DNA of 64,000 nucleotides from Dryas octopetala (lineage: Eukaryota; Streptophyta; Magnoliopsida; Rosales; Rosaceae), in assembly GCA_963921425.1 (NCBI GenBank), contig OY992833.1:5491228-5555227 (forward strand), in the 5' to 3' direction. The position numbers and the translations under genes are program-made. The notes beneath the pieces are model-generated. The model did not search any database, was not told where the DNA came from, and saw only the letters and a program-made list of their open reading frames with translations. This document shows positions 31,494-42,944 of the stretch, in pieces (the stretch's first letter is position 1; each line of letters begins with the position of its first letter).

Positions 31494-34400
31494 ATGGAAA
31501 GAGATCGCGTTGCAGGATCTTGCAACTCTCCTCCATTTTTTTATGGCAGCAACTACGCTGCTTGGAGAGAAAAATTTGAAATTTTTCTTGATGCCTATGA
31601 TGAGTTGGCATATGAGTATCTCAATGTTGAGTGGATTCCTCCCACACGGATGGTTGATGGGATTGAAACTCCTAAGCCTAGGTCCGAATGGTCTTTTGCC
31701 GAAGTCACGGCCTCTAGCTCCAACAAGAAGGCTAGAAATGCTATTGTCACTGCATTGTCTTCCTCACAATTTGCACACATACAACATTGTGTCACGGCTA
31801 GGCAAGCTTGGAACAAACTTAGGGTTGTTCATGAGGGGGACAAACAAGTTAGGTCACTTAAGCTTCAAATGGTACATGCCAAATTTGAAGAAATTAGAAT
31901 GAAAGAGTCCGAGTCATTTTCCGAGTTCTATGAAAGGTTGGAAGCCCTCACAAATGAAGCCATGTCCCTAGGTAAACCTTATGAGGAGTCTACCATTGTC
32001 CAAAAGGTTCTTAGATCTCTACCTAAGAGATTTCAATCTAAGAAGCATGCAATACAAGAAGTCCAAAATTTGGATGAACTCAAAATTGGTAAATTGGTAG
32101 GAAAGCTTAAAACCTTTGAGATGGAACTTGAAATGGATGAAAGGGATAGCAAGAAGTCAAAAGATATTGCTTTGCAAAGTGTCAAAGAGATGAGTGAAAA
32201 CTTGAGTGAAAAATCATCCATGTCCGATGATGAGGTTGCCCTTTTTGTCAAAAGATTTAGACGAATTCTTAGAAATAAAGGGAGAGAAGCTAGAACTAGT
32301 GGTAACAACTTTAAGGAGTTCAAATTCAAACCTCAAGGAGAGAATTCATTTGAGAGAAAACAAGAGAGGAAGCCTAACTTTAAAGAGGGAAGAACAACCA
32401 AGAGAGATGTGAAATGTTACACTTGTGGTGGAATAGGTCACATAGCAATTGAATGTGCAAACAATAGAAAGAATCATTCTTCAAGTAAGAATAAAGCCAT
32501 GAAAATCACTTGGAGTGATAGTGAGAGTGATGACTCAAATGATTGTGAGTCTTCTTCCGATGTTGAGGGTGATGAAGTTGCATTTGTTGCATCAATCAAA
32601 GAGATTGATCAAGTAGATAGTGGGTCTGACTCAGAATCTGTTCCTGATGATGAGTCTTACACTGCACTTTGTGATAAGTATGACTTACTTTTCACCGAAA
32701 CTCTTAGCATAAAGGAAGAAAATCAGAAACTAAAGAATGCTAAATTGAAATTGTGTGAGAAGATTGAGTCATTAGAGAGTGAATTAGAAAGTGTGGCTAT
32801 CTTGAAACAAAATTTTGAGAGTCAAGTCAAAGTGCTCAAGGAGAGCAACATCTACTTTAAATCTTTGAATGAAAAGCTTGAAAAAGAAGTTCATGAAGCA
32901 AATGAGAGCATTGTTGAGCTCACCATTGGGGCTGAAAAGGTTGATAGGATGCTTAGGATTGGAAAGCTTCATGGTGACAAAACCGGTTTGGGTTTTAGTG
33001 AAAATAGTCCTAGTGTATCTAACACAAAGACCATTTTTGTCAAGTCAGAATCTGATCATAGTGTCAAAAAGGGTCTAGGTTTCATTGACATTGGTCAAAA
33101 TGCATCTCATTCTAAGTCAAGTCAAGCCACATCAAGTGTCACACATATTGATTGTTCTACTTCACTTAGAAAAACAAAGTTTGTCCCGGTTTGTCATCAT
33201 TGTCATGTCAAGGGTCACATTAGACCAAATTGCAACAAACTTAGAGGAAAGAAGTCAAGTGAACCAAAGAGAAATGTTTCTCTACAAGAGCAAGTGAACA
33301 ATCTACTCAAGGAGGTAACCAAAATTGCCTTACTTGTCACCCCACTTCCCAAAAATAAGCCAAGTCCACATCAAAGATGGGTTATGAAGAGCTCCACTAA
33401 ATGTCTAGTAACCTTGAATGCTTTTTCAGCCACTAAGAGGAACATTTGGTACCTAGATAGTGGGTGTTCCAAACATATGACGGGAGATAAGGAGGTCTTT
33501 ACCTCTCTTGCTCCTTATGATGGTGGTAGTGTGACTTTTGGAGGAGGAGAGAAGTCATATGTGAGTGGAAAGGGGGTTGTACACATACCCGGTATACCCG
33601 AATTGAAAAATGTGAGATTTGTTGATGGGCTAAATTCTAATTTGCTTAGTATTAGCCAACTTTGTGATGAATGGGGTGGTGAAGTGTGTATGTCCAAGAG
33701 TGGATGTAGAATTGTTGACTCCCAAGGAAGGGAGATCTTGAATGCCCCTAGGTCTAGGGATGATTGCTATGTGTTTGATGGCAATGTTGGAAAAATTGAG
33801 AATACTTGCAATAGAGCTATTGATGACACTAGCTCTCTTTGGCATCAAAGACTTGGTCACATTAATGTTCATGACCTTTACAAGTTGTCTAAGCATGAGG
33901 TTGTTAGAGGTCTTCCAAAGATAGGAAAGCCCGAAACTTTTGTTTGTGGTCCATGTCAAATGGGGAAACAAACCAAAGAACCACACAAAAGAGTCAAAGA
34001 CATAGGCACCTCTAGGACACTTGAACTAATTCACTTGGATTTAGTTGGTCCGGTCCAAACCTTGTCAATAGGTGGAAAGAAATACATTCTAGTTATGGTA
34101 GATGATTTTTCTAGGTACACATGGGTGTCATTTCTTAAGGACAAGTCGGAGACATTTCATCATTTTGTCAAGATTGTGAAACTGCAGAAAAGTGAAGGTA
34201 TGTCGAGTCTGTCAACCCTGTCCAGAATCAGATCAGACCATGGTACTGAGTTTGAAAACTCTCAATTCGATGAGTTTTGTTGTCAAATGGGTATTAAACA
34301 TGAATTCTCAGCTCCAATAACACCCCAACAAAATGGAATTGTTGAGAGAAAGAATAGGGTTTTGATTGAGATGGCTAGAGTAATGTTGAATAGCAAAAAT

Positions 34401-36545
34401 CTTGCTAAACATTTCTGGGCTGAGGCGGTAAACACGGCATGTTACATCATAAATAGAGTCTATCTTAGGCCGGGAACCAAAAAGACTCCCTATGAACTGT
34501 GGAAGGGTAGGAAACCTAAGGTTACACACTTTAGAGTGTTTGGGAGTGCATGTTACATCCTTAGGGATAGAGAACATTTGGGGAAATTTGATTCCAAGAG
34601 TGATGAGGGTCTGTTTTTAGGCTATTCATCCAACAGTAGAGCTTTTAGAGTCTTCAATTTGCGAACCAATTCTATGTTGGAATCCATAAATGTGAAAATA
34701 GATGATCATGATGCATCTATTGAAATGGCTGCAGATAAGGATGGATTGTTCCCACAATCTGATCCTAAAGAGGATAATTTGGTTAAAGAAGAGTCAAAAT
34801 CAGGTAGTGATGAACCTGCTGATGACTCAAAAATTGTTGAGTTTGACAAGTCAGAGAGCGAACAAAATGACAAAACTTTGAGTGACAGATCTGAAAAACC
34901 AAGATGGGTGAGGTGTAACCATGGTGAAGATGTAATTCTAGGTTCCTTAGACCAGCCAGTTAGGACTAGAAAACAAATGGCCAATGAACTTGCTCATGTG
35001 TGTTATGTTTCAATTGTTGAACCTAAAAATGTCAAAGAAGCACTCAATCATGAGGAATGGGTGAGTGCAATGCATGAGGAATTGAACCAATTTGAGAGAA
35101 ACCAAGTGTGGACTCTTGTAGAGAGACCAACCAACACAAATGTCATTGGAACCAAATGGATATTCAAAAATAAATCCGATGAATTTGGGAATGTAGTTAG
35201 AAACAAGGCTAGGCTTGTTGCTCAAGGGTACTCTCAATTAGAGGGTATTGATTTTGATGAAACTTTTGCACCCGTTGCTAGACTTGAGTCCGTTAGGTTG
35301 CTTTGTGCCATTGCATGTCATCTTAGGTTCAAATTGTATCAAATGGATGTCAAAACAGCGTTTTTAAATGGTTACTTGAATGAAGAAGTTTTTGTAGAAC
35401 AACCAAAAGGTTTTGAGGATCCTCACATGAGAGATGGTGTCTATAAATTGAAGAAAGCCTTGTATGGACTGAAGCAAGCTCCAAGAGCTTGGTATGAGAG
35501 ACTCTCTCATCACTTGTTGTCCAATGGGTATCAAAGAGGGTCGGTTGACAAGACCCTATTTGTAAAAAGGTTGAAAAATGATGTCTTGATTGCTCAAGTT
35601 TATGTGGATGATATTGTATTTGGTTCAACTTCAGATTTTCATGTTAAGAGATTCATTGATGTAATGTCTAGTGAATTTGAAATGAGTCTAGTTGGTGAAA
35701 TGAATTTCTTTTTAGGGCTTCAAGTCAAGCAAGTAGATAGTGGGATATTTATCTCTCAATCTAAGTATGCTAGAAACTTGGTCAAAAAGTTTGGGCTTGA
35801 GTCTTCCAAAGTGGCTACTACTCCAATGAGTAAAAGCTCCAAACTTCATAGGGATCCAAGTGGTAAGCAAGTGGACCAAACCTTGTATAGAAGCATGATA
35901 GGAAGTCTCCTCTACCTCACAGCTAGTAGACCGGACATATCATTTGCGGTAGGAGTGTGTGCTAGGTTCCAAAGTGATCCCAAAGAATCCCATTTGTTTG
36001 CAACAAAAAGAATCATCAAATATGTAAGTGGGACTCTTGACTATGGGTTGTGGTATACCCATGATACCAACACTAAATTGGTTGGATTTAGTGACTCCGA
36101 TTGGGCTGGGTGTAGTGATGACTTGAAGAGCACCTCGGGTGGTGCTTTCTATGTTGGGAATAACTTAGTGTCTTGGCATAGCAAGAAACAGAATTCTGTC
36201 TCTTTGTCGACTGCTGAAGCTGAATACATAGCAGCAGGGAGTTGTTGTACACAACTCATTTGGATGAGACAAATGTTAGCCGATTATGAGATTGATGAGA
36301 AAACTTTTCTCATCTATTGTGATAACATGAGTGCTATAGATATCTCCAAGAACCCGGTGCAACATACTAGAACCAAGCATATTGACATAAGACATCATTT
36401 CATTCGAGATCTTGTGGAGAGTGGAACTCTTACCTTGACTTTTGTTCCTTCCGAACAACAACTTGCAGACATCTTTACAAAAGCTCTAGAGAATCCAAAG
36501 CACATTAGTCTTCGGAAGTCAATTGGCATTTGTACACATGCATGA
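31494..36545 (+). CDS. Gag-Pol polyprotein of the young Copia/SIRE element
   Basis: One uninterrupted frame of 1683 codons. Gag occupies about residues 1-620, with two CX2CX4HX4C zinc knuckles ([14 protein letters not shown] near residue 308 and [14 protein letters not shown] near 567). Protease is near residue 652 ([14 protein letters not shown]). The pre-integrase HQRLGHIN lies near 783 and the integrase core follows ([20 protein letters not shown]). Reverse transcriptase spans about 1200-1430 with [10 protein letters not shown] near 1368, and RNase H about 1525-1660 ([20 protein letters not shown]). Domain order (integrase before reverse transcriptase) is Copia; the long gag with two knuckles and the GLGF repeats before the second knuckle fit the SIRE lineage. 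The start is the first ATG after the primer-binding site. The frame looks whole. Confidence 0.95.
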   Translation: MERDRVAGSCNSPPFFYGSNYAAWREKFEIFLDAYDELAYEYLNVEWIPPTRMVDGIETPKPRSEWSFAEVTASSSNKKARNAIVTALSSSQFAHIQHCVTARQAWNKLRVVHEGDKQVRSLKLQMVHAKFEEIRMKESESFSEFYERLEALTNEAMSLGKPYEESTIVQKVLRSLPKRFQSKKHAIQEVQNLDELKIGKLVGKLKTFEMELEMDERDSKKSKDIALQSVKEMSENLSEKSSMSDDEVALFVKRFRRILRNKGREARTSGNNFKEFKFKPQGENSFERKQERKPNFKEGRTTKRDVKCYTCGGIGHIAIECANNRKNHSSSKNKAMKITWSDSESDDSNDCESSSDVEGDEVAFVASIKEIDQVDSGSDSESVPDDESYTALCDKYDLLFTETLSIKEENQKLKNAKLKLCEKIESLESELESVAILKQNFESQVKVLKESNIYFKSLNEKLEKEVHEANESIVELTIGAEKVDRMLRIGKLHGDKTGLGFSENSPSVSNTKTIFVKSESDHSVKKGLGFIDIGQNASHSKSSQATSSVTHIDCSTSLRKTKFVPVCHHCHVKGHIRPNCNKLRGKKSSEPKRNVSLQEQVNNLLKEVTKIALLVTPLPKNKPSPHQRWVMKSSTKCLVTLNAFSATKRNIWYLDSGCSKHMTGDKEVFTSLAPYDGGSVTFGGGEKSYVSGKGVVHIPGIPELKNVRFVDGLNSNLLSISQLCDEWGGEVCMSKSGCRIVDSQGREILNAPRSRDDCYVFDGNVGKIENTCNRAIDDTSSLWHQRLGHINVHDLYKLSKHEVVRGLPKIGKPETFVCGPCQMGKQTKEPHKRVKDIGTSRTLELIHLDLVGPVQTLSIGGKKYILVMVDDFSRYTWVSFLKDKSETFHHFVKIVKLQKSEGMSSLSTLSRIRSDHGTEFENSQFDEFCCQMGIKHEFSAPITPQQNGIVERKNRVLIEMARVMLNSKNLAKHFWAEAVNTACYIINRVYLRPGTKKTPYELWKGRKPKVTHFRVFGSACYILRDREHLGKFDSKSDEGLFLGYSSNSRAFRVFNLRTNSMLESINVKIDDHDASIEMAADKDGLFPQSDPKEDNLVKEESKSGSDEPADDSKIVEFDKSESEQNDKTLSDRSEKPRWVRCNHGEDVILGSLDQPVRTRKQMANELAHVCYVSIVEPKNVKEALNHEEWVSAMHEELNQFERNQVWTLVERPTNTNVIGTKWIFKNKSDEFGNVVRNKARLVAQGYSQLEGIDFDETFAPVARLESVRLLCAIACHLRFKLYQMDVKTAFLNGYLNEEVFVEQPKGFEDPHMRDGVYKLKKALYGLKQAPRAWYERLSHHLLSNGYQRGSVDKTLFVKRLKNDVLIAQVYVDDIVFGSTSDFHVKRFIDVMSSEFEMSLVGEMNFFLGLQVKQVDSGIFISQSKYARNLVKKFGLESSKVATTPMSKSSKLHRDPSGKQVDQTLYRSMIGSLLYLTASRPDISFAVGVCARFQSDPKESHLFATKRIIKYVSGTLDYGLWYTHDTNTKLVGFSDSDWAGCSDDLKSTSGGAFYVGNNLVSWHSKKQNSVSLSTAEAEYIAAGSCCTQLIWMRQMLADYEIDEKTFLIYCDNMSAIDISKNPVQHTRTKHIDIRHHFIRDLVESGTLTLTFVPSEQQLADIFTKALENPKHISLRKSIGICTHA

Positions 36546-38044
36546 GTCTTTGTAGTTAAATGTGCTTCTTTGTTTAAGTTTCTTTTATTTGGTTAAGTAG
36601 TTTTTCTTTTAAAGAAAATAACCACTTTGAAAGGTCTTAACATTATGTGTCACACTCTCTTTGATATTCAAAAAGGTTCTTGCATAACATGAGTCATGTC
36701 TATAAGCATAATCCCTCCTTCTTGTCAAATGTTAGCCTTGAGATTTTTTTTAAAACACTTTGTCATAATCAATCAAGCTTGTTAAATGCTTTTCAAAGAC
36801 AATTTGTTTGAGGATGCAATTTAGCCTTTCAATATAATTTCTCCTTTGTGACCCATCTTTAGCTAAAATTTTCCTCATTTGAACAAATGTGCACAATCCA
36901 AAAATAACAAAAAAAAAAAAAAATGTGACCAAAGAAGTCACGGCCCTAGGGAGAAACAAGGTGTTTTTATGGTGTTCTAGGGTAAAGAGTCGCAAAATTG
37001 GACCAAATCATTGCACTTAACTTGGGATGTGCCTAAACAAAACAAATGAAAATAATTTTCTCATAGCCATTGTCATGAGTTGAAAAACTTTGCTTTCAAG
37101 ATTTGTTCCCAAATTAGAAATTCTCTTGAGTGGTTAAATTCTAATCTCTTGTTGTGGATGAAACGTATTTAACCTCTTTGGTTGTCATTGACATTGTTTT
37201 ACCATCTTGAACAAGCCTTGCATGCTAGCATTGACCTCCCTATATCCCAAATATGCTTATTTTCTTGCACAAAGTCTGCAATCTTCATTTTCCATATCTA
37301 TGAGAGTGTTGACATTGGTGGATAATTCTTTTCAATTGTGTTTGTTGTTTTTGTCACATTTGCTTTGTCAAAAATAAAAATCCCTGAAGCACATCTAACT
37401 CCTAGATTTTTTTTGTGTGTCATTGCTTCCAATTCTCTAAGGATTCCTCTATCTTTTTTGTTTTATGTTCCAGTACGCAGTTTGTTCATTTTGACTAGTC
37501 TAACAATCGTCAAATACAGTCAATTTTCACAGGACCATTCTGCACCTTGGATTACTGTTCATTAAAGGGCATTTCAGACTTTTCTGCATACCTATGTTCT
37601 TCTCTAGCTGTCCCTCATATTACATGTCTATATTCTGCAAGCCCGGTATCGAGATGTTGCATTTAGGGGGAGTTTGTCTTTAGGGGGAGTTTGTCTTCAG
37701 GGGAGTTAGCATTTAGGGGGAGTTAGAATTTTATGGAATTTTCTCTTTCGGCATGTATTTTTCTTGCATATCTCTCCATTTTTCTGTGCTTCTGAACTGA
37801 ATTGTCTTTTATGACTGACCTTTTGTCTTTCCATGACAAAAAGGGGGAGAATGTATTGGTTGATGTACATTGGTTGTTGTTTTAATCTCCATTGCTTGCT
37901 GCGTTTAAACTGCATACTATCATATTTTGTGTTGTGCAAGTTCTTCTTCTTGCAGGTACATTATAACAAGTGTTGGGCTGTGTGTTAAGAGTCTTGTGAG
38001 GTGATTGGGTTATTGTTTTGTCAAGGAAAGCCAAAGGGGGAGAT
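36546..38044 (+). other. 3' non-coding region with multiple polypurine tracts
   Basis: Between the gag-pol stop and the 3' LTR there is no ORF of note, so no envelope-like gene. Tracts of the TTAGGGGGAG or AAAGGGGGAGA type recur at about 37664, 37681, 37713, 37839 and finally 38033-38043 next to the 3' LTR. Several polypurine-tract copies are a known Sirevirus signature. Confidence 0.75.
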
Positions 38045-39702
38045 TGTTAGTTTCTAGGATTTGTTAATGTTGGCTATTTTCCGTGTCAAAACAATTGTAT
38101 TAATTTGTATTTATTCACTCACAAGCTCTAGGCTAGATTTAGGACAAGGTCTGCTGCTTTGAAGAAGTCAAGAATGAACAAGTCACAAGGTATACTGCAC
38201 TTCATTCATTTCATGAAATTAACAGATTTTTGTCTATTTGACTAGTCATTCACTGATCATAATGAACACTATTTTTCACGTACAGTGACTGTTACTTAAG
38301 TCACAGTTGCTACAGTGGGTCATTTCGGGTTTTGCTTTTTAAGCCCAATTCTTTGAAAGCCCATATTCTGTTTAGTATTAGACATGCATGTGCATTGCAC
38401 AAGACTTGTTTTTTCCACTGTAGCATTCAGATCTGATTTCCTCTTTCCCATTCACACACACACATTCATGCACACACACTATTCATCATCTTCTACATTC
38501 TGATTTTTAAATGCAAAATTCCTTTTGACAGCTGATTTTTCTATCCTTAGTAAATACTAGGATACCCCTCTAGGACAAAGGGAATATGCCCTTAATCCGT
38601 CTCTTGTGGACAGCCATTGATTGGCTTCCACGTGGCATGGGCGAACATGCCTCTTGCGTGGGTGTGTACGGGGATAAGTGGGCTGGCTGTCCAGATCTGG
38701 TGTGTGCGTCGATGAGCCAATTTCAAGCGTGATTCTTGGGGTTTTCACGCCTGGGTATTTTTCCATGTGAAGTGCTCATCTTCATTAATTTTCAGAAAAT
38801 GGTTTTTAATTCTTGAAAAATCACATAGAGATTTTCTGAAATTGTTTTTGTTAAATCTGAAATTCTATATGGGTTTGAGTGCTTAAATGTCTTCATACAT
38901 ACTTCAAACACATTCATTTTAGATTTAAGTTGAAGGATTCAATATTGATCTTTTCATGCCGATAGCTTGAGAAGATTGATCTTTGTTTGTGAATCCTACA
39001 TTTGCATATCATGTTCATGCATTGATGGAACCACTGAGCTTGGTGCGGATTGGTGCCATGGGTTGATGAGCTTGGAGTGGAGCTGCCTTCTTCATGAATG
39101 ACCATCTGCCTTGCGTATGGAAGTTGCACAAAATGGGTAAGCTAGCTGCCACTTAGTCTAGGACTTAGTGATTGAGCTTGTGTGTTGAGTGCCCTCTTTT
39201 GTATTGAACTTCTGATTTAGTGGATTGCCTGGTCAGCTGGATAGACCCCCAGTTTTTACCCTTTGTGGTTTTTCTGGGTGAACATATTGTGTGCATCTGT
39301 CTTCCCTGTTTGTGTTGTTATGATTACTGACTCACTCATCTTTTAAACACAAATCTGTACTGGAGCTATTTGCTTAATATTGATATATGCCTTATATAAC
39401 TATTTAGATAATCACACACCACTGTAGTTGTGGATAACACTGGGATGCCTATTGTGATGGGTCCTCTGAGTGTATAGGATGTCACTTGATCCTTGGTGTG
39501 TTTGATTTGTGTTGTTTACTTAAGTGGTTTTTGATTTTTAGAAGTCAATGTGGAGTTTCACATTTTTGTTACTGGACTGTCTGAGTTATGTTTGGTTGAC
39601 TAGTTCATGAGTAATCACATAAACCAAAATTTGGGGTCTGATCACTGAAAGTGAAATTAATCAAGTTAATTAAGTGAATAGATCACCTAAATTAAACTTT
39701 CA
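38045..39702 (+). repeat. 3' LTR of the young Copia/SIRE element
   Basis: Same length (1658 bp) and almost identical to the 5' LTR; followed by CATTG, the second copy of the target duplication. Confidence 0.93.
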
Positions 39703-40345
39703 CATTGTGTCATCTTTGGTTCTTGCACACAACTATTTTGTATGCTATTTATGTTTGTTCGATGCAATATTTATCCCATGAGTCAAAAATCTCGCATCTC
39801 TGATGAAGCATGTAGGTTGACGAATGCCTTGAATACCCCTGATGTTCCAGTTCCTTTGGAAGACATCATTTTCTCTCATCTTGTGGAATGTGGTGGCACG
39901 GTCAGAAATGTGCATTCTTAACTTTCGTTTCCCTGTCTCATCACTCACCTTGCCGAACGTTCTAATATTCCTGTGATGGATGATGATCCACTATGGGATC
40001 CAGATGGTCCGATTAACGGATGGGTTTTGCGCAAAAGTGATGCTAACTCTCGGTCTGTGGTGGCTCAAGTTCCTCAGGCGATTCCTCCGGCTCCTACTGC
40101 TCCCTCTGATCCATCTTCTTCTAGAGTTCTTGCTACACCTGACTTTGTCTCCATCATGGAGCGTCTTGACCTTGGATTCTCAGCGGTTAACTCTCGCTTG
40201 GATTCTTTTGATAACCACATGGATGCATTTCAGCAGCCGTATACTGGGGATCTGCACGACATCCACTCAATCCTAAGGGAACTAAAGAATCGCTTACCTG
40301 ATTTTTATCCTTAGTGCTTCTTGTATTAGGCTTTGGCTTTTCCTA
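39703..40345 (+). mobile_element. ORF fragments of the older Sirevirus-like element, right flank
   Basis: The frame at 39973-40314 reads MMDDDPLWDPDGPINGWVLR and runs to a C-terminal LHDIHSILRELKNRLPDF, like the C-terminal parts of Sirevirus-associated envelope-like proteins. It lies on the other side of the young Copia from the fragment at 29230-29761 and belongs to the same broken element. Confidence 0.45.
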
Positions 40346-40628
40346 GCCAAAAAGGGGGAGATGTAGTGTTTTCAGTTAACTTTAGGATCTTTTTGAACTG
40401 ATTCAATGGTTGTCATATTTTGTTGTACTTCAGTTCTTAATTCACATTGAATCTTTTCTATCTTGTTTTCCATTTATTTTCCTTACTTTTCACAAGTTGT
40501 GTTTGTTTGTCATTTCTATTGTTTGCAGGTGCAAGACTTAGTATAGGTTTATGTCCTTAATTTGTATCTTGTATCTTGTATCTTTGTCTATAAGAGGTTT
40601 TGTTTAGGAAATGCCAAAGGAGGAGATT

Positions 40629-41030
40629 TGTAAGTGTACTCGTGTTTGTTTTTAAGGCTTGAGGACCGGACCTCCAGTAAGTCATTTTGAAATTTCTGGG
40701 CTTGAGAACCGGTCCTCTCCCTTGAGGACCGAACCTCCAGTAAGTGTGACTCTGAATTTCTGGGCTTGAGGACCGGTTCTCTCCCTTGAGGATTGAACCT
40801 TCAGTGACGATTCCACTTTCTGACAAACTTTTAATATGTTTTAAAAAGTGATCTTTAAGATCCAAGAGCTGTTTTAAATGATTTTTGATGTTTTATCATA
40901 TGGGGATGTTTGTTTATTAATTGATCAATTAAGTGGAAACTTAATTAAAGCTTTTGCTCCATTCCTTTTTGTTGTCTTCACTTGTTGTCAAAAGAAATTA
41001 ACAGCTCACACACAGCTTACATGAGATTGT
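40629..41030 (+). repeat. Probable right LTR (part) of the older Sirevirus-like element, palindrome cluster (site 2)
   Basis: It starts TGTAAGTG just after a polypurine tract. GAGGACCGGACCTCC at 40661-40675, further copies at about 40708, 40723, 40769 and 40784, and the linker GGGCTTGAG-(N)-ACCGGT alternate regularly. The right edge near 41030 is set by the return of CACTA-1 coding sequence at 41040 and is approximate. Confidence 0.5.
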
Positions 41031-41039
41031 TGTTTCCCA

Positions 41040-41225
41040 TTGCATATTAGAAAGCACAAGAAACATGAAGATGGAGCTGTTAATCCAAATCCTGAACCTC
41101 GCAAGGTTCGACTGAAGAAAAGAGCAAACAGGGCGAGGATGACTCGGCTAGGAACCGAAGATGATACTGACAGTGATTACGAAGAATATCTGAGGAAGAC
41201 CTATGGATTGGAGTCAGGAAAATAG
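41040..41225 (+). CDS. Basic exon inside CACTA-1, unknown function
   Basis: The open frame contains RKHKKHEDGAVNPNPEPRKV and RLKKRANRARMTRLGTED followed by an acidic end (DTDSDYEEYLRKTYGLESG). A Lys/Arg-rich then acidic segment would suit a nuclear, DNA-binding protein. It lies after the older Sirevirus-like insertion, on the same strand as both CACTA genes, so it may be part of the second gene or a separate small product. Not recognised. Confidence 0.3.
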   Translation: MHIRKHKKHEDGAVNPNPEPRKVRLKKRANRARMTRLGTEDDTDSDYEEYLRKTYGLESGK

Positions 41226-42944
41226 CTCAAGAGCATGAAGTTCGCCACTGCCCAAAAAATTTGCTGACTTGACTGTACGTGTTACCGATATCATGCATAT
41301 ATCTATGTATGTAATATATGTTTTCTACTTGTGACCATATTAGTAGCAATGACTGGGTTTATTTAGATGTATTATTAATAATGTAGAAGCAGTACATGTA
41401 TTATGTTTTATTTAGAACCTATATATTTTGCCTAGTAGTCTGATGTATGAGAAGCCACACCTACATTCCGCACAACAACTCATCCTCTTCTTTCATCCAA
41501 CCCCAGACATTGGAATACAGTTATTGTAAAAATGTCCATTATTGTTTGAGGGATGAAACTAAAGGAGGCAACTCAAAATGGTTGGAGGGAATATATCTTA
41601 ATTTCCCGCCTGTTTTCCTCACACATAAAGTTGAAACAATAGGAATGAATTGCTCAGCTTTATGAATAGCGCCTATTTTTACCCCCAAAAGGGCCAAAAC
41701 TTTTTTCTGATGGGAATAAAGTATTTGTTATATACAACAAAGTGTACTTGAACCTTCTAATGAGATTATAGTTCTGATGGACCATTTCCCAAAGTGATAA
41801 GAGCAGTGATCATAGACTAAAGAATATAAAACCCCAGACATGCTGGTGGGATAAAATCAAAAGCTTCTTACTTTCTACTCTACAGCAGAAAAGAGAAACT
41901 TCAATAGGGAAAGTCAAAGGGATAGTTTATTCAGCCTTTTATCTCAGGTAAACCAAACCATTGTGGACTATTATGAATGTTTATGCTTATTTAGTGTGCG
42001 TGTGTGTTTGATTTTTGCAAGCCTGTGTGTTATTATTTAATTAGCTTCAATGAAGTAAAAACCAAATGAATGTTTGATAAAGCACTAACAGGTTTCAAAC
42101 AAAGACAAAAGTTTTAGTCAACATGTACCCTCACACCACTTCTCAAAACATTGTAGATTGACAGTTCCAAAATGCCTAAACCCTATTTTTTTAAGTCCTA
42201 CAATCCCATAGATTCACATGTGAATGTTGGTAACAGGGAAAAATTTGTCAGATGCACAAACACTATGACATTTGCATGTTTCTATTTTAGCCATTATACT
42301 GTATGTTTATTTTTTAACGAGACAAGAAGTGTGTTATATGTGGACTATTATGCTTGTAGCCTTCTATTGGAAGAGAATCATATATTGGTAAAAAAAATCA
42401 ACTTTGCTAGGAGGAAAGTTCTTTATATTGGTAAAAAAATCAAGTTATATGTGGACTGTTATGCTTGTAGGCTACGAGTGGATGGAAAGTTTTATTAATT
42501 TTTATTGTTTATTTGAATATACCTTTATAATCCACATGCTTTTTGAAGGATCTAATCCACATGCTTTTTGAGGGATCTACAAGGAGGATATGGTATTTAG
42601 CAGCAAATAACATACTATATCTATGAAAAATTATTTAAATATTCATCTTCATTGCAGCTCATATGTTAATAGTGTAATTAATACATTAGTGTGCTCTGAT
42701 TCATTACTTATTTATGAATAAAACTAAAAAAACTGATCATACACTGATAAATTTTACCTTAACAATTTTTGCATGTGAGTTGTGTGACATTGGATGCATT
42801 TGGTGAAAATGGCTGGAACAAGGTACATGTTTACACATATAATGATGGTTTTTACATGATCTTAGTGCTTCTGATCATTATAAACAAAGTATTCGATCAA
42901 GTCATGTACCTCTCTTTGTTGGTCAAATAAGCAGGGACAAGCAA
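41226..42944 (+). other. Non-coding part of CACTA-1
   Basis: No gene is recognised. Two local direct duplications are visible: TTATATGTGGACT around 42334 and 42444, and a 24-bp tandem repeat (ATCCACATGCTTTTTGARGG) at about 42530-42577. Confidence 0.4.

Larger units (their letters stand above)
29762..39702 (+). mobile_element. Copia element, Sirevirus (SIRE) lineage, whole-looking and young
   Basis: A 9941-bp element has two 1658-bp LTRs starting TGTTAGTTTC and ending AAACTTTCA, a primer-binding site, one long gag-pol ORF, several polypurine tracts and an exact 5-bp target duplication CATTG (29757-29761 and 39703-39707). By eye the LTRs differ at about three positions, near 0.2 percent. At commonly used plant rates (7e-9 to 1.3e-8 per site per year) that means very roughly 0.07-0.13 million years. 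It looks whole. It is inserted in an older Sirevirus-like element, itself in CACTA-1. Confidence 0.93.
28056..41030 (+). mobile_element. Broken Sirevirus-like (Copia) element, interrupted by a younger Copia
   Basis: Sequence on both sides of the inner Copia (29762-39702) belongs to one older insertion into CACTA-1. It shows CCGG-centred near-palindromes on both flanks (28068-28335 and 40661-40805), short ORFs resembling the putative envelope-like/Transposase_32 proteins of Sireviruses, a polypurine tract with GGGGGAGA at about 40350, a second one (CCAAAGGAGGAGATT) ending at 40628, and a probable right LTR starting TGTAAGTG at 40629. No pol genes were found, so it is broken or non-autonomous. 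Outer limits are approximate; no target duplication was resolved. It is older than the inner element. Confidence 0.5.

Noticed and set aside
31595-36461. Many antisense and shifted frames inside the gag-pol region
   Set aside because: Shadows of one 1683-codon ORF.
40349-40370. GATGTAGTG as a possible CACTA right end
   Set aside because: It directly follows a polypurine tract of the Sirevirus-like element and has no matching inverted repeat or TGA duplication.
42172-42498. 108-codon frame inside CACTA-1
   Set aside because: Built from a local direct duplication, no family resemblance, in a non-coding part between exons.
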